From Filomicrobium sp. (GTDB lineage Bacteria > Pseudomonadota > Alphaproteobacteria > Rhizobiales > Hyphomicrobiaceae), in NCBI GenBank assembly GCA_017792465.1, contig CP051234.1, positions 436,606-500,605 of the forward strand: a stretch of 64,000 nucleotides of DNA, read 5' to 3'. The notes below the pieces were generated by a model. The model saw nothing but the letters and a program-made list of their open reading frames with translations, had not been told where the DNA came from and did not search any database. Shown here piece by piece: positions 54,282 through 62,773 of this stretch. Made by a program: the position numbers and the translations under genes. Position 1 is the stretch's first letter; each line of letters starts with the position of its first letter.

Positions 54282-55922
54282 TCATAGCTTCCCGCTTTTG
54301 ATATCGCGCAGGATTTCGCGGGCCGCGTTGCGTCCGGGAAGGCCGGTGACGCCACCGCCAGGATGAGCGCCGGCGCCGCACAGGTATAACCGAGGGAGCG
54401 GCATCCGATAAGCCGCGTAGCCAAGTGCCGGCCGCGCCGAGAAGAGCTGGTCGAGACCCATCTGCCCATGAAAGATATCGCCGCCGGTCAGGCCGAATTT
54501 TTGTTCGAGGTCCCAAGGCGAATGGATTTGGCGGGCAATGACGCTTTGTTTGAAGTTTGGGGCGTGGGCGCTGACGGTGTCGATGACGAGGTCGGCGAAG
54601 GCTTCGCGCTCCTTGGGGTCTTCCCAGCTGCGGCCCTCGGGGAGCGTTGGGGCGACGTGCTGGACGAAGAGGCTGGCGACGTGTTTGCCTTCGGGGGCGA
54701 GCGTTTTGTCGATCGTCGAGGGGATCAGCATTTCGACGACCGGCTGCTTCGACCATCCATGTTGGCGGGCGTCGAGATACGCTTGTTCGAGATACTGAAG
54801 CGTTGGGCCGATGATGATGCCGGAGCTGTGATGTGGGGCAGTTTCTCCTGGCTTGGTTGGAGCGCAGGTGAAGTTGGGGAGGGCATCGAGGGCGACGTTC
54901 ATGCGGAACGTTCCCGAACCGGTTTTGATGCGGGTGAAGAACCGGTGAGTCTGGTCGGGTACGGCCCCTGTGGGGAGGAGCTTCTGGAAGAGAAGTTTCG
55001 GCCCAATGTTGGCCGCGACGGCGCGGGCTTTCAGGATGCGGCCATCTTGCAGGCGCAGTCCGCGAGCCTCACCGCCTTCGATCAGGACTTCAGCGACGGC
55101 GGCGTCGGTTAGGATGGTCGCGCCGGCCTCTATGGCTGATTTCGCCATGGCCTGGGTGATTGACCCCATGCCGCCGACGGCATGACCCCAGACGCCCGGC
55201 TTGCCATTCACTTCGCCGAAGCAGTGGTGCAGCAGGACGTATGCTGTTCCCGGTGTCGAGGGAGCTGCATAAGCGCCGACGATCCCATCGAAGGCGAAGG
55301 CTGCTTTGACGGTTTCGTTTTCAAACCAGTCGTCGAGGAAGTCGGCGGCGCTCTTGGTGAAAAGGTCAAGCAGCAGGCGTTTGTCGTCGAGCGGTAGTGA
55401 GGCCATCTTGCTGCCGAGCGGTGCATTGCGGACGATTTCCCACCAGCCGCTGCCAGCATTGGGTGGCGTCTGTTTGGCTATATCGACGAGGAGGGCGGCA
55501 GCGCGATCCAGCGCAGTGTTGTAGGCGGGCAAGCGTTCGGCATCGCGCTTTGAAAATTGAGAGATGGCTTGTTGGCGGGCCGAGTCGCCGTAGGGAAACG
55601 CCAGATATCGCTCATCATCGACGGGCCAGAAGTTCGCCATCGGCCGTTCGATGACCTGCAGCCCATGTTTGGCAAGTTCCAGATCCTTGATGACTTGCGG
55701 GTTCAAGAGGCTGACGGTGTAAGAGGCGGTCGAATTGCGGAAGCCGGGATGAAACTCTTCGGTGACCGCCGCGCCGCCGACGATGGCGCGTTTTTCGACG
55801 ACGACGACATCGAGGCCTTGTCGCGCGAGGTAGGCTGCGGCCGTCAAACCGTTATGTCCGCCGCCGAGAATGACGATGTCATGGCGGCTGGCGATTTGGG
55901 TTTCATTTATCGAATCGGCCAT
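54282..55922 (-). CDS. FAD-dependent oxidoreductase (phytoene-desaturase-like, PYROXD2-like)
   Basis: A 546-residue flavoprotein of the CrtI/amine-oxidase superfamily. The N-terminal dinucleotide motif is ILGGGHNGLTAAAYLARQG, followed by VVVVEKRAIVGGAAVTEEF. The C-terminal FAD segment YLCGAGAHPGGGVTGLPGRNA is intact. The TEEFHPGF start places it nearer to PYROXD2-type proteins than to true carotenoid desaturases, and no carotenoid genes are nearby. The substrate is unknown. Confidence 0.88.
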   Translation of the reverse strand: MADSINETQIASRHDIVILGGGHNGLTAAAYLARQGLDVVVVEKRAIVGGAAVTEEFHPGFRNSTASYTVSLLNPQVIKDLELAKHGLQVIERPMANFWPVDDERYLAFPYGDSARQQAISQFSKRDAERLPAYNTALDRAAALLVDIAKQTPPNAGSGWWEIVRNAPLGSKMASLPLDDKRLLLDLFTKSAADFLDDWFENETVKAAFAFDGIVGAYAAPSTPGTAYVLLHHCFGEVNGKPGVWGHAVGGMGSITQAMAKSAIEAGATILTDAAVAEVLIEGGEARGLRLQDGRILKARAVAANIGPKLLFQKLLPTGAVPDQTHRFFTRIKTGSGTFRMNVALDALPNFTCAPTKPGETAPHHSSGIIIGPTLQYLEQAYLDARQHGWSKQPVVEMLIPSTIDKTLAPEGKHVASLFVQHVAPTLPEGRSWEDPKEREAFADLVIDTVSAHAPNFKQSVIARQIHSPWDLEQKFGLTGGDIFHGQMGLDQLFSARPALGYAAYRMPLPRLYLCGAGAHPGGGVTGLPGRNAAREILRDIKSGKL

Positions 55923-56113
55923 AGTTTCCGGGCTTTACTCAAGTTCGAATGTTTCATTGTGAGCCAAAAAGCGCCTTCCCTTAATGGATGGGATCTTATT
56001 TGGGACAGAATTTTTGTTCGTGCGCGAAGATCTTAAAGCGGCGTTAACGCACCTGGTTGCAGAGTTTGAAGGCAAAGAGCGCCCTCACATTTCCCTTTGG
56101 GAGGTTTGTAGCC

Positions 56114-56371
56114 GTGAAGTCGACAGCCACAATGATGATCGATGCCGAAGCGATCGCGCGGCCCGAATCCGGGCTGTCGCCGATGCACGTCGTGGGTTGG
56201 TTGATTACGGCTGTGTTCCCCGCGCTGTTCTGGACCGGGGTTATTGCATTTGCCGCGCCGCTTTTCGGGTTGTCGCTTTCGGCAATGGCGCTTGCGGTGA
56301 CTGCCGGATCGATTGGGCTGTTCTTGACGATGGTCTACGTGGCTGTGGTGCTTGGCGCCAGTCGGTCCTGA
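56114..56371 (+). CDS. Small two-helix membrane protein
   Basis: An 85-residue protein with two predicted transmembrane helices (VVGWLITAVFPALFWTGVI and ALAVTAGSIGLFLTMVYVAV). I chose GTG at 56114 because GGGAGG at 56099-56104 lies nine bases upstream; an ATG seven codons later is possible. Family and function are not recognised. Confidence 0.65.
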   Translation: MKSTATMMIDAEAIARPESGLSPMHVVGWLITAVFPALFWTGVIAFAAPLFGLSLSAMALAVTAGSIGLFLTMVYVAVVLGASRS

Positions 56372-56467
56372 ACAACCAAATCCAAACCTCATTCAAACGC
56401 CGACCGTGCGGGTCTAGTTGTTCGACCGCCTGCGCTGGCTTGTATCTTCGTGCAGGCCTTTCAGTCG

Positions 56468-56734
56468 TCAACCCCGCCAGGAACAGCGCAATTTGCGGCA
56501 GTTGCGGCGCTTGTTGCCGACCTGGCATCGCGAAGAGACAAAACGGCAGACCCGGCAGCTATAGGATGAGACGCAGCCGCGGTAGCTTCCGCCTTTGGCA
56601 AAACGGCAGGTGGTGACCGTCTGGCAGTCGCGGCCGGGATTGATCAGGCCGCCGGGGCCTTCCTGAGCGATTGCGGATTGAAAGCTGGTCGCTGCCATCA
56701 ATGCAGCAACGAGTGCGGTTGCCCTGACTTGCAT
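56468..56734 (-). CDS. Secreted eight-cysteine peptide
   Basis: An 88-residue exported protein. The signal peptide ends FQSAIAQ. The mature part of about 64 residues has eight cysteines (C37, C43, C54, C60, C63, C70, C79, C84) and is strongly basic near the end. The core DCQTVTTCRFAKGG and YRGCVSSYSCRVCRF recalls small Cys-rich proteins of Hyphomicrobiales whose function is unknown. An even cysteine count suggests four disulfides. Confidence 0.7.
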   Translation of the reverse strand: MQVRATALVAALMAATSFQSAIAQEGPGGLINPGRDCQTVTTCRFAKGGSYRGCVSSYSCRVCRFVSSRCQVGNKRRNCRKLRCSWRG

Positions 56735-56756
56735 ATCAATCCTCCCAGAACCCGAA

Positions 56757-56800
56757 ACATCGCTTGGGCCGATGTTGGGCTAACGCGCAGGGACACGCAA
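56757..56800 (+). repeat. Degenerate copy of the dispersed repeat palindrome
   Basis: AACATCGCTTGGGCCGATGTT, split by its loop, then GGGCTAACGCGCAGGG resembles the second palindrome and right flank of 18149-18248 (GCCGATGTTGGG, then AGCGCAGGG). It lies between the eight-cysteine gene and ilvE and suggests the family is spread through the genome. Confidence 0.5.
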
Positions 56801-56881
56801 CAGATCCAGCTTGTTATGGTGGACTGCCGGGCGGATTGTGTTGTGGAGGCAACGTCGCTGCGGGGCGCTGCGCGCGGTCGC

Positions 56882-57778
56882 TTATTCCGCTGCGGCCTGC
56901 GCGTCGGGATGAACGAGCGCCATGTAATCCTTCAGAAGCGTCTCGCAGATCTGCCCGGGTGTGAAGCGGTACTCGCCGATTTCGGCGACCGGGGTCACTT
57001 CTGCGGCCGTTCCGGTGATGAAGCACTCGGAGAAATCCGAGAGCTCTTCCGGCATGATGACGCGTTCGATAACTTCGTAACCGCGGGCCTTGGCGAGGCC
57101 GATAACCGTCCGGCGGGTGATGCCGTCGAGGAAGCAATCGGGAATTGGGGTGTGGATGACGCCGTCTTTGATGAAGAAGATGTTGGCGCCGGTGCATTCG
57201 GCAACGCGGCCGCGATAGTCGAGCATCAGGGCGTCGGCATAGCCGGCGCGCTCGGCGCGGTGTTTCTCGATCGTGCAGATCATGTACAGACCGGCCGCCT
57301 TGGCCTTGCAGGGGGCGGTTGCCGGATCAGGACGACGGTAGGTTGCATGGGTCAGACGGAGGCCTTTGAGGCGCTGCTCCATCGGAAAATAGGAGCCCCA
57401 ATCCCACGCTGCGATGGCGAGGTGAATGGTGTTACCTTGAGCTGAGACGCCCATCTGCTCGCTGCCGCGCCAGGTGATCGGGCGGACATAGGCATCAACG
57501 AGGTTGTTTTTCTGGATGACGGCGCGGCAGGCTTCGTCGATTTCCTCGACCGAGTAGGGAATTTCGAAATCGATGATGCGCGCGCCTTCTTTCAGGCGCT
57601 CGGAATGTTCGGTGAGCTTGAAGATCTGACCGCCATAGCAGCGTTCGCCTTCGAAAACGGCGCTGCCGTAATGCAGGGCGTGGGTCAGAAGGTGAAGCTT
57701 TGCGTCTTTCCAGGGGACCATTTCGCCGTCAAACCAGATCCAACCGTCGCGCTGGTCGAAAGGAACCAAACTGGCCAT
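56882..57778 (-). CDS. ilvE: Branched-chain amino acid aminotransferase
   Basis: IlvE is a fold-type IV PLP enzyme that makes valine, leucine and isoleucine from their keto acids. Markers are THALHYGSAVFEGERCY, YVRPITWRGSE, the PLP lysine in CKAKAAGLY, ALMLDYRGRVAECTGANIF and GITRRTVI. Length is 298 aa. The ATG at 57778 gives MASLVPFDQRDGWIWFDGE with AAGGAC upstream; the frame is open 60 codons further but without family residues. It is divergent from petP. Confidence 0.95.
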   Translation of the reverse strand: MASLVPFDQRDGWIWFDGEMVPWKDAKLHLLTHALHYGSAVFEGERCYGGQIFKLTEHSERLKEGARIIDFEIPYSVEEIDEACRAVIQKNNLVDAYVRPITWRGSEQMGVSAQGNTIHLAIAAWDWGSYFPMEQRLKGLRLTHATYRRPDPATAPCKAKAAGLYMICTIEKHRAERAGYADALMLDYRGRVAECTGANIFFIKDGVIHTPIPDCFLDGITRRTVIGLAKARGYEVIERVIMPEELSDFSECFITGTAAEVTPVAEIGEYRFTPGQICETLLKDYMALVHPDAQAAAE

Positions 57779-58013
57779 GGCGTAGTCCTTGTGCTCCGGC
57801 GCGCCCAAGTCCGGCGCGCTGCTCAAAACGTTGTCAGCCGCGCGTTTGGGCGGAAATGACAACTTCAGTTTCCGAGGGTTTCCCCGTTTGTCGCGTGTTA
57901 ACAAACCGCTGGCGAGGCAGATACTAGCGCGACAAAAAGGCTTGTCGAGAGTTAGCAACGGGCGCAGAATATGTCAATAAGGCTGACTTAAATTTGCAGG
58001 TCGTAACCGTCTG

Positions 58014-58670
58014 ATGGCTAGTGATCGCTCTCTTGATCGAGGAATGGACCGAGGTGGGAAATCCGCTGCCGCGCTCGATGACGCTGGCGCGCCGGCCGAC
58101 GGGCGTCGTCTAAGTGAAATCGCGACCTCTCAAGCGCCATCGGCAAAGGGTGCGGGCGCGGAGGATTTCGATCCTGCCAACCTTCCCGACGAAGAACGTA
58201 ATGCCTTGTTTGCCTGTATGGAGCTTTTGTTTTTCGCCTATCGCGAATTCACCAGCGAGCCTGATGCGATCCTGGAAACGTATAAATTCGGTCGTGCGCA
58301 TCACCGTGTTCTTCATTTTGTCAGCCGAAATCCCGGACTGCGCGTTGCCGACCTCTTGGAAATCCTTAAGATCACCAAGCAATCGTTGGCGCGGGTCCTG
58401 AAGCAACTGGTCGATGAAGGTTTCATCGTTCAGGAGGCGGGACGTACGGATCGTCGCGAAAGACTGCTTTATGTGACGGAGCGAGGGAAATCTCTTGCCG
58501 GACAATTGGCAGATCTGCAAATGATGCGTTTACGGAACGCTATCGCATCGGCTGGTCCCGATTCCGAAGGGAAGCTACGAAGCTTTCTTCTTGCCATGAT
58601 TGGGGAGGACCAAAGGAAACTTGTTGCTCGCTTGATCGACAAAACCGGGGATCTCGACACTCCGGGCTAA
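58014..58670 (+). CDS. petP: MarR family regulator (PetP-like)
   Basis: A MarR-type winged-helix regulator of 218 aa. The first 55 residues are polar and probably disordered. The DNA-binding part contains GLRVADLLEILKITKQSLARVLKQL and the wing DRRERLLYVTERG. In Rhodobacter capsulatus petP and petR lie together upstream of the petABC (bc1) genes, and the same MarR-OmpR pair stands here about 3.3 kb from petC. The PetP name rests on this order. petR starts 30 bases later. Confidence 0.85.
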   Translation: MASDRSLDRGMDRGGKSAAALDDAGAPADGRRLSEIATSQAPSAKGAGAEDFDPANLPDEERNALFACMELLFFAYREFTSEPDAILETYKFGRAHHRVLHFVSRNPGLRVADLLEILKITKQSLARVLKQLVDEGFIVQEAGRTDRRERLLYVTERGKSLAGQLADLQMMRLRNAIASAGPDSEGKLRSFLLAMIGEDQRKLVARLIDKTGDLDTPG

Positions 58671-58700
58671 CAACAAAGACCTACAGGGAGTCTGGCTGTC

Positions 58701-59420
58701 ATGACGGACAGTTCTGCTGCTGCCACCAAACCGGCGGTCTTGCCTGACGACGCGCCGCATATTCTTGTCGTCGACGATGACCAGCGTATTCGCGATCTTC
58801 TGGCACGCTATCTGTTCAATAATGGCTATCGTGTCACGACGGCCGGCGATGCTTCTGCGGCGCGCGCTTCGATGCGTGGACTGGCGTTCGATCTTGTGCT
58901 GCTCGATTGGATGATGCCGGGTGAAACCGGAATTTCGCTGGCCCGGGATTTGACCAGCCAGCGCGACATCCCGGTTTGCATGCTGACTGCGCGCACCGAT
59001 CCCGACGAGCGTGTTGCCGGTCTGGAAGCCGGGGTCGAAGACTATATCCACAAGCCATTTGATCCACGTGAGCTGCTGCTGCGCATTCGCAATATTCTGC
59101 GGCGAGGCACTGCGGTTCAGGGCAGCTGCGAAGAGATCCGCATGGGTGCGTTTCAATTCCACATCACCCGGGGCGAGCTTCGACGCGGCGATGAGGCCAT
59201 CCGGCTGACCGAACGCGAGCGGGAATTGTTGCGCCAGTTTGCCAGCAAGCCTGGGCAGCCGATCCCACGGCATGAGCTTTCCAGCGATGATTCTACGGGA
59301 AGCGAGCGCGCGATAGACGTCCAGATCAACCGATTGCGGCGCAAAATCGAGACTGATCCATCGAACCCGGTTTATCTTCAAACCGTTCGCGGAAAGGGCT
59401 ACATCCTTTACGTGGATTGA
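58701..59420 (+). CDS. petR: OmpR-type response regulator (PetR-like)
   Basis: A two-component regulator of 239 aa. The receiver domain shows the acidic pair in ILVVDDDQRI, phospho-acceptor D69 in LVLLDWMMPGE, and the lysine in DYIHKPFD. The C-terminal OmpR winged helix has LTERERELLRQFA and ERAIDVQINRLRRKIE. It is 30 bases after petP. In R. capsulatus PetR is needed for growth involving the bc1 complex. A sensor kinase gene follows in the same direction and is the probable partner. Confidence 0.88.
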   Translation: MTDSSAAATKPAVLPDDAPHILVVDDDQRIRDLLARYLFNNGYRVTTAGDASAARASMRGLAFDLVLLDWMMPGETGISLARDLTSQRDIPVCMLTARTDPDERVAGLEAGVEDYIHKPFDPRELLLRIRNILRRGTAVQGSCEEIRMGAFQFHITRGELRRGDEAIRLTERERELLRQFASKPGQPIPRHELSSDDSTGSERAIDVQINRLRRKIETDPSNPVYLQTVRGKGYILYVD

Positions 59421-59537
59421 GCGGCTGGTTCAGAGCTTCAGGCGTTTCAGATCTTTTGGGTGGTGAATTTGCGCCGCTGGCCGTGTGGCAGGCTGGTGGA
59501 TTGGGTGACAAGTGGCATTTCAAGGATATCCGGCTGA

Positions 59538-60968
59538 ATGGCGTTGATGGGCGAGCAGGAGACTTTGCGCAACTGGCGCAGCGTTCTGCAGCGGGTGCTC
59601 GTTCGCGTCGGCTCGTTTGTGAAGCTGCTTCAGTCGGGCGGCCTGCGCGTGCTTGCCGATTTGCTGCCCAAAGGCCTTTATGCGCGCGCTCTCATCATCA
59701 TCATCGCGCCGATTGTGGTGCTTGAAGGCGTCGTTGCGTTCGTCTTCATGGAGCGGCACTGGCAGGCCGTGACGTCACGTCTTTCGGAGGCGACTGCGCG
59801 CGAGATCTCAGCGCTCATTTCCGTTTACGAAGACTATCCCTACGACGACAGCTACAGCCGCCTGATTTCGATGGCGCGCGATAAGCTCAATTTGCAGATG
59901 TCGGTTTTGCCGCAAGGGGATCTGCCGCCGGCGCGCCCCAAGCCATTCTTCGACCTTCTCGACCGCGAACTTTCACGCCAGATCAGCCGGCAGATCGATC
60001 GGCCGTACTGGATCGATACGGTTGGGCAATCGAAGCTTGTCGAGATCCGCGTCAAACATGACGATGCGATTTTGCGGTTCGTGGCGCGACGCACGCAGAC
60101 CTATGCCTCCAACTCGGAAATCTTTCTTGTCTGGATGGTCGGATCTTCGGTGATCCTTCTGACGGTTGCGATCATGTTCCTGCGCAACCAGATCCGTCCG
60201 ATTTTGCGCCTGGCCGAAGCCGCCGATGCGTTCGGTAAGGGCCGGCCTGTCTCGCCTGATTTCAGGCCGCGGGGCGCGCGCGAAGTCCGTCAGGCGGCGC
60301 AGGCGTTTCTCGAAATGCGCGAGCGTATCACCACCCACGTCGATCAGCGCACGACGATGCTGGCTGGCGTCAGTCATGACTTGCGGACGGTTCTGACGCG
60401 CTTCAAGCTGCAGGTTGCGCTACTGGACGATAGTCCCGAGGTGCGGTCGCTGCGTGGCGATGTCGATGAGATGCAGCACATGCTGGAGGATTATCTGGCG
60501 TTTGCGCGCGGCCATGGCGGGGAGGAGGCCAAGCCCGTCAAACTGCGCGAGCTGCTTTATGAAATCGTCGATGAAACGAGTGTGCTGGGTGTTGATGTCC
60601 AACTGAAGATCAGGCGGCGGCGCAAGGATATTGTCGTCCCGCTGAAGCGGCATGCGTTCAAGCGGGCGATTTCAAACCTGGTTTCGAACGCTGCGCGCTT
60701 TGGCGAGCATGTGGTTATTCGCGCCGCGACCGAACGGCGCTGGCTGAGGATTGAAGTGGATGACGACGGTCCGGGAATTCCTGAGGCCGAGCGAGATCAT
60801 GTGTTCGAGCCGTTCTACCGGCTGGACGTTGCGCGCAACCAGGACACCGGCAACACCGGGCTTGGTCTTGCGATTGCCCGCGATATCGCGCGCAGCCACG
60901 GCGGTGATATTACGCTTGGCGAAAGCTCTATGGGTGGACTGCGGGCGATTATCTCGGTGCCGCTATAG
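59538..60968 (+). CDS. EnvZ-type sensor histidine kinase
   Basis: An inner-membrane histidine kinase of 476 aa. Two membrane helices (about residues 49-70 and 194-215) enclose a periplasmic domain of about 120 residues. HAMP follows, then the phospho-accepting H280 in GVSHDLRTVLTR. The ATPase domain has the N-box AISNLVSNAARF, G1 DDDGPGIP and G2 NTGLGLAI. The conserved proline two residues after the H-box arginine (HDLRTPLTR) is Val here. It lies 117 bases after petR and is the likely cognate kinase. Confidence 0.92.
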   Translation: MALMGEQETLRNWRSVLQRVLVRVGSFVKLLQSGGLRVLADLLPKGLYARALIIIIAPIVVLEGVVAFVFMERHWQAVTSRLSEATAREISALISVYEDYPYDDSYSRLISMARDKLNLQMSVLPQGDLPPARPKPFFDLLDRELSRQISRQIDRPYWIDTVGQSKLVEIRVKHDDAILRFVARRTQTYASNSEIFLVWMVGSSVILLTVAIMFLRNQIRPILRLAEAADAFGKGRPVSPDFRPRGAREVRQAAQAFLEMRERITTHVDQRTTMLAGVSHDLRTVLTRFKLQVALLDDSPEVRSLRGDVDEMQHMLEDYLAFARGHGGEEAKPVKLRELLYEIVDETSVLGVDVQLKIRRRRKDIVVPLKRHAFKRAISNLVSNAARFGEHVVIRAATERRWLRIEVDDDGPGIPEAERDHVFEPFYRLDVARNQDTGNTGLGLAIARDIARSHGGDITLGESSMGGLRAIISVPL

Positions 60969-60974
60969 TTCTGC

Positions 60975-61670
60975 TTATGTTGACGGGGCAGGCTCGGCGG
61001 GGGCCGGATCGTCGTGGTCGGGTTGATCGGCGGCGCTCGCGTCGGCAGATCGCCGGCTGCGTGACAGGCCAGAGCGCAGCATCGATTTCACGCGCTGGGC
61101 AGCATCAAAGACCGTTTCGATACCGGACATCGCCTGTTCGCCACGGCGCAGACGGCGGTCGAGGACAGCCATCGTTCTGGCCATGCCGGGATCGTCATCA
61201 TCCAGCCAGGTGCGGAATGCGGCGGCATAAACCGTGGCGAGGCCTGCGGTCTTGATAGTGCCTTTCGCGCCATCTGTTCCGACGCCTGCAGCTTCGAGCA
61301 TCCAGTGCTGAGACTTCATCATCGGGCGCAGCATGGAGATATCGAACTCACCTGAATTCGCGATTGAGCGCAGCGCCGACTTGTAGGGATCGAGGACGTC
61401 GAAGCGGGCCATGATGACTTCGAAGAGCGCGTCGCGTTTCGTTTCGCCGTCACGTGGAGCAGGGGCGTTGGTCAGGACTTCCTTGTCGACGGACGTCAGA
61501 AACGCGCTCAGGATTTCCGATTTGCTCGTGAAATGTTCCGATAGCTCGGCAAGAGACAGTTCGGCTGCGGAAGCGATCTGGCGGAGTGTTATGTCCTGCC
61601 AGGGCTGTTCGGCTGCCAGGCGCAAAGCGGCGGAAACGATCTTACCTTCGGTGGTTGCCAGATCGAGCAT
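60975..61670 (-). CDS. TetR-like transcriptional regulator
   Basis: A 231-residue protein with an N-terminal TetR-type helix-turn-helix (ITLRQIASAAELSLAELSEHFTSKSEIL, split at the turn) and a helical ligand domain. The last 35 residues are Ser/Arg then Asp/Pro/Ala-rich and probably disordered. The FTSKSEIL recognition helix end is typical of TetR (YFxSKEEL). It converges with the sensor kinase gene, 6 bases apart. Target genes are unknown. Confidence 0.8.
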   Translation of the reverse strand: MLDLATTEGKIVSAALRLAAEQPWQDITLRQIASAAELSLAELSEHFTSKSEILSAFLTSVDKEVLTNAPAPRDGETKRDALFEVIMARFDVLDPYKSALRSIANSGEFDISMLRPMMKSQHWMLEAAGVGTDGAKGTIKTAGLATVYAAAFRTWLDDDDPGMARTMAVLDRRLRRGEQAMSGIETVFDAAQRVKSMLRSGLSRSRRSADASAADQPDHDDPAPAEPAPST

Positions 61671-61793
61671 GGACCAAGCCTCCTTTGAGGTTCACCTATC
61701 CCATAGAAACGTAGGCACGGCGGAAGTGGATTGCCAGGGCTGCAAGGCCGTTATGGTTGCCGGGGACGGCTTGATCTTGGTGCGGTCTATGCC

Positions 61794-62669
61794 TCAAGCC
61801 TTCAGGACGCGGCCGGCGATGGCGTCCAGCTTTGCAACAAGAGATGGATCGCGTGCGTCCGGTGGCGTGATGATCGCGACTTCGAGGGCCTTGTCGGAGC
61901 CGATCGGGCAGGCCGGGTGCTGTTTGGGGAAGTTGCGCGCCAGGTTGGCGACGAGGCGCTGCGCCTTTTCCGTATTCGAGCGCATGATGGCGATGACGGA
62001 GGCGACGTCGACGTTTTCATGATCATCGTGCCAGCAATCGTAATCGGTGACCATGGCAAGCGTCGCGTAGCAGATCTCGGCCTCGCGGGCGAGTTTGGCT
62101 TCGGGCATGTTGGTCATGCCGATGACGGCGCAGCCCCAGGAGCGATAGAGCTCGCTTTCGGCGCGGGTCGAGAATTGCGGGCCTTCCATCACGAGGTAAG
62201 TTCCGCCGCGCGAGACGGAGACGTTTTCGGCCTTGGCGGCGGTCTCAAGGGCGTCGGCAAGCAGTGGGCTGACCGGCTCGGCAACTGAAACGTGGGCGAC
62301 GCAGCCGGCACCGAAGAAGCTTTTCTCGCGGGCGAAGGTGCGGTCAATGAACTGGTCGACGACGACGAAATGGCCGGGTGGCAGTTCTTCTTTGAGCGAG
62401 CCACAGGCCGAAATCGACAGCAAGTCGGTGACGCCGGCGCGTTTCAGGCAGTCGATGTTGGCGCGGAAGTTGATGCCGGAGGGCGGAACCTTGTGGCCGC
62501 GGCCGTGGCGGGGCAGGAAGCGGACCGGCAGCCCGTCGATATCGGCGAACAGGATGTCGTCGGATGGGCGGCCCCAGGGGCTCTCGACGTGCTTCCATTC
62601 GGCATTCTGGAGGCCGGGCAGATCGTAGAAACCGCTGCCGCCGATAATCCCGAGAACCGTGTCGGTCAT
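61794..62669 (-). CDS. mtnP: S-methyl-5'-thioadenosine phosphorylase
   Basis: MtnP cleaves methylthioadenosine, a by-product of polyamine and other SAM-dependent reactions, to adenine and methylthioribose-1-phosphate. The motifs GIIGGSGFYDLPGL at the start, FLPRHGRGHKVPPS, INFRANI, and YLVMEGPQFSTRAES are diagnostic for this family. The ATG at 62669 has GGGAAGG seven bases upstream (291 aa). It lies downstream of petC, separated by a terminator. Confidence 0.93.
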   Translation of the reverse strand: MTDTVLGIIGGSGFYDLPGLQNAEWKHVESPWGRPSDDILFADIDGLPVRFLPRHGRGHKVPPSGINFRANIDCLKRAGVTDLLSISACGSLKEELPPGHFVVVDQFIDRTFAREKSFFGAGCVAHVSVAEPVSPLLADALETAAKAENVSVSRGGTYLVMEGPQFSTRAESELYRSWGCAVIGMTNMPEAKLAREAEICYATLAMVTDYDCWHDDHENVDVASVIAIMRSNTEKAQRLVANLARNFPKQHPACPIGSDKALEVAIITPPDARDPSLVAKLDAIAGRVLKA

Positions 62670-62710
62670 GCTTGAACCTTCCCATAATTTTCTGCGCGCG
62701 ATTTTGATAA

Positions 62711-62740
62711 ACACAAAAGGCCCCGCGTGCGAGGCCTTTT
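62711..62740 (-). terminator. Rho-independent terminator of petC
   Basis: AAAAGGCC (62715-62722) and GGCCTTTT (62733-62740), with an inner CG/CG pair, form a stable hairpin 34 bases past the petC stop on the minus strand; TTTTGTGTTT follows. Confidence 0.85.
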
Positions 62741-62773
62741 GGTCGAGTTCTCATAGATTTGGGATGCTGCGCC

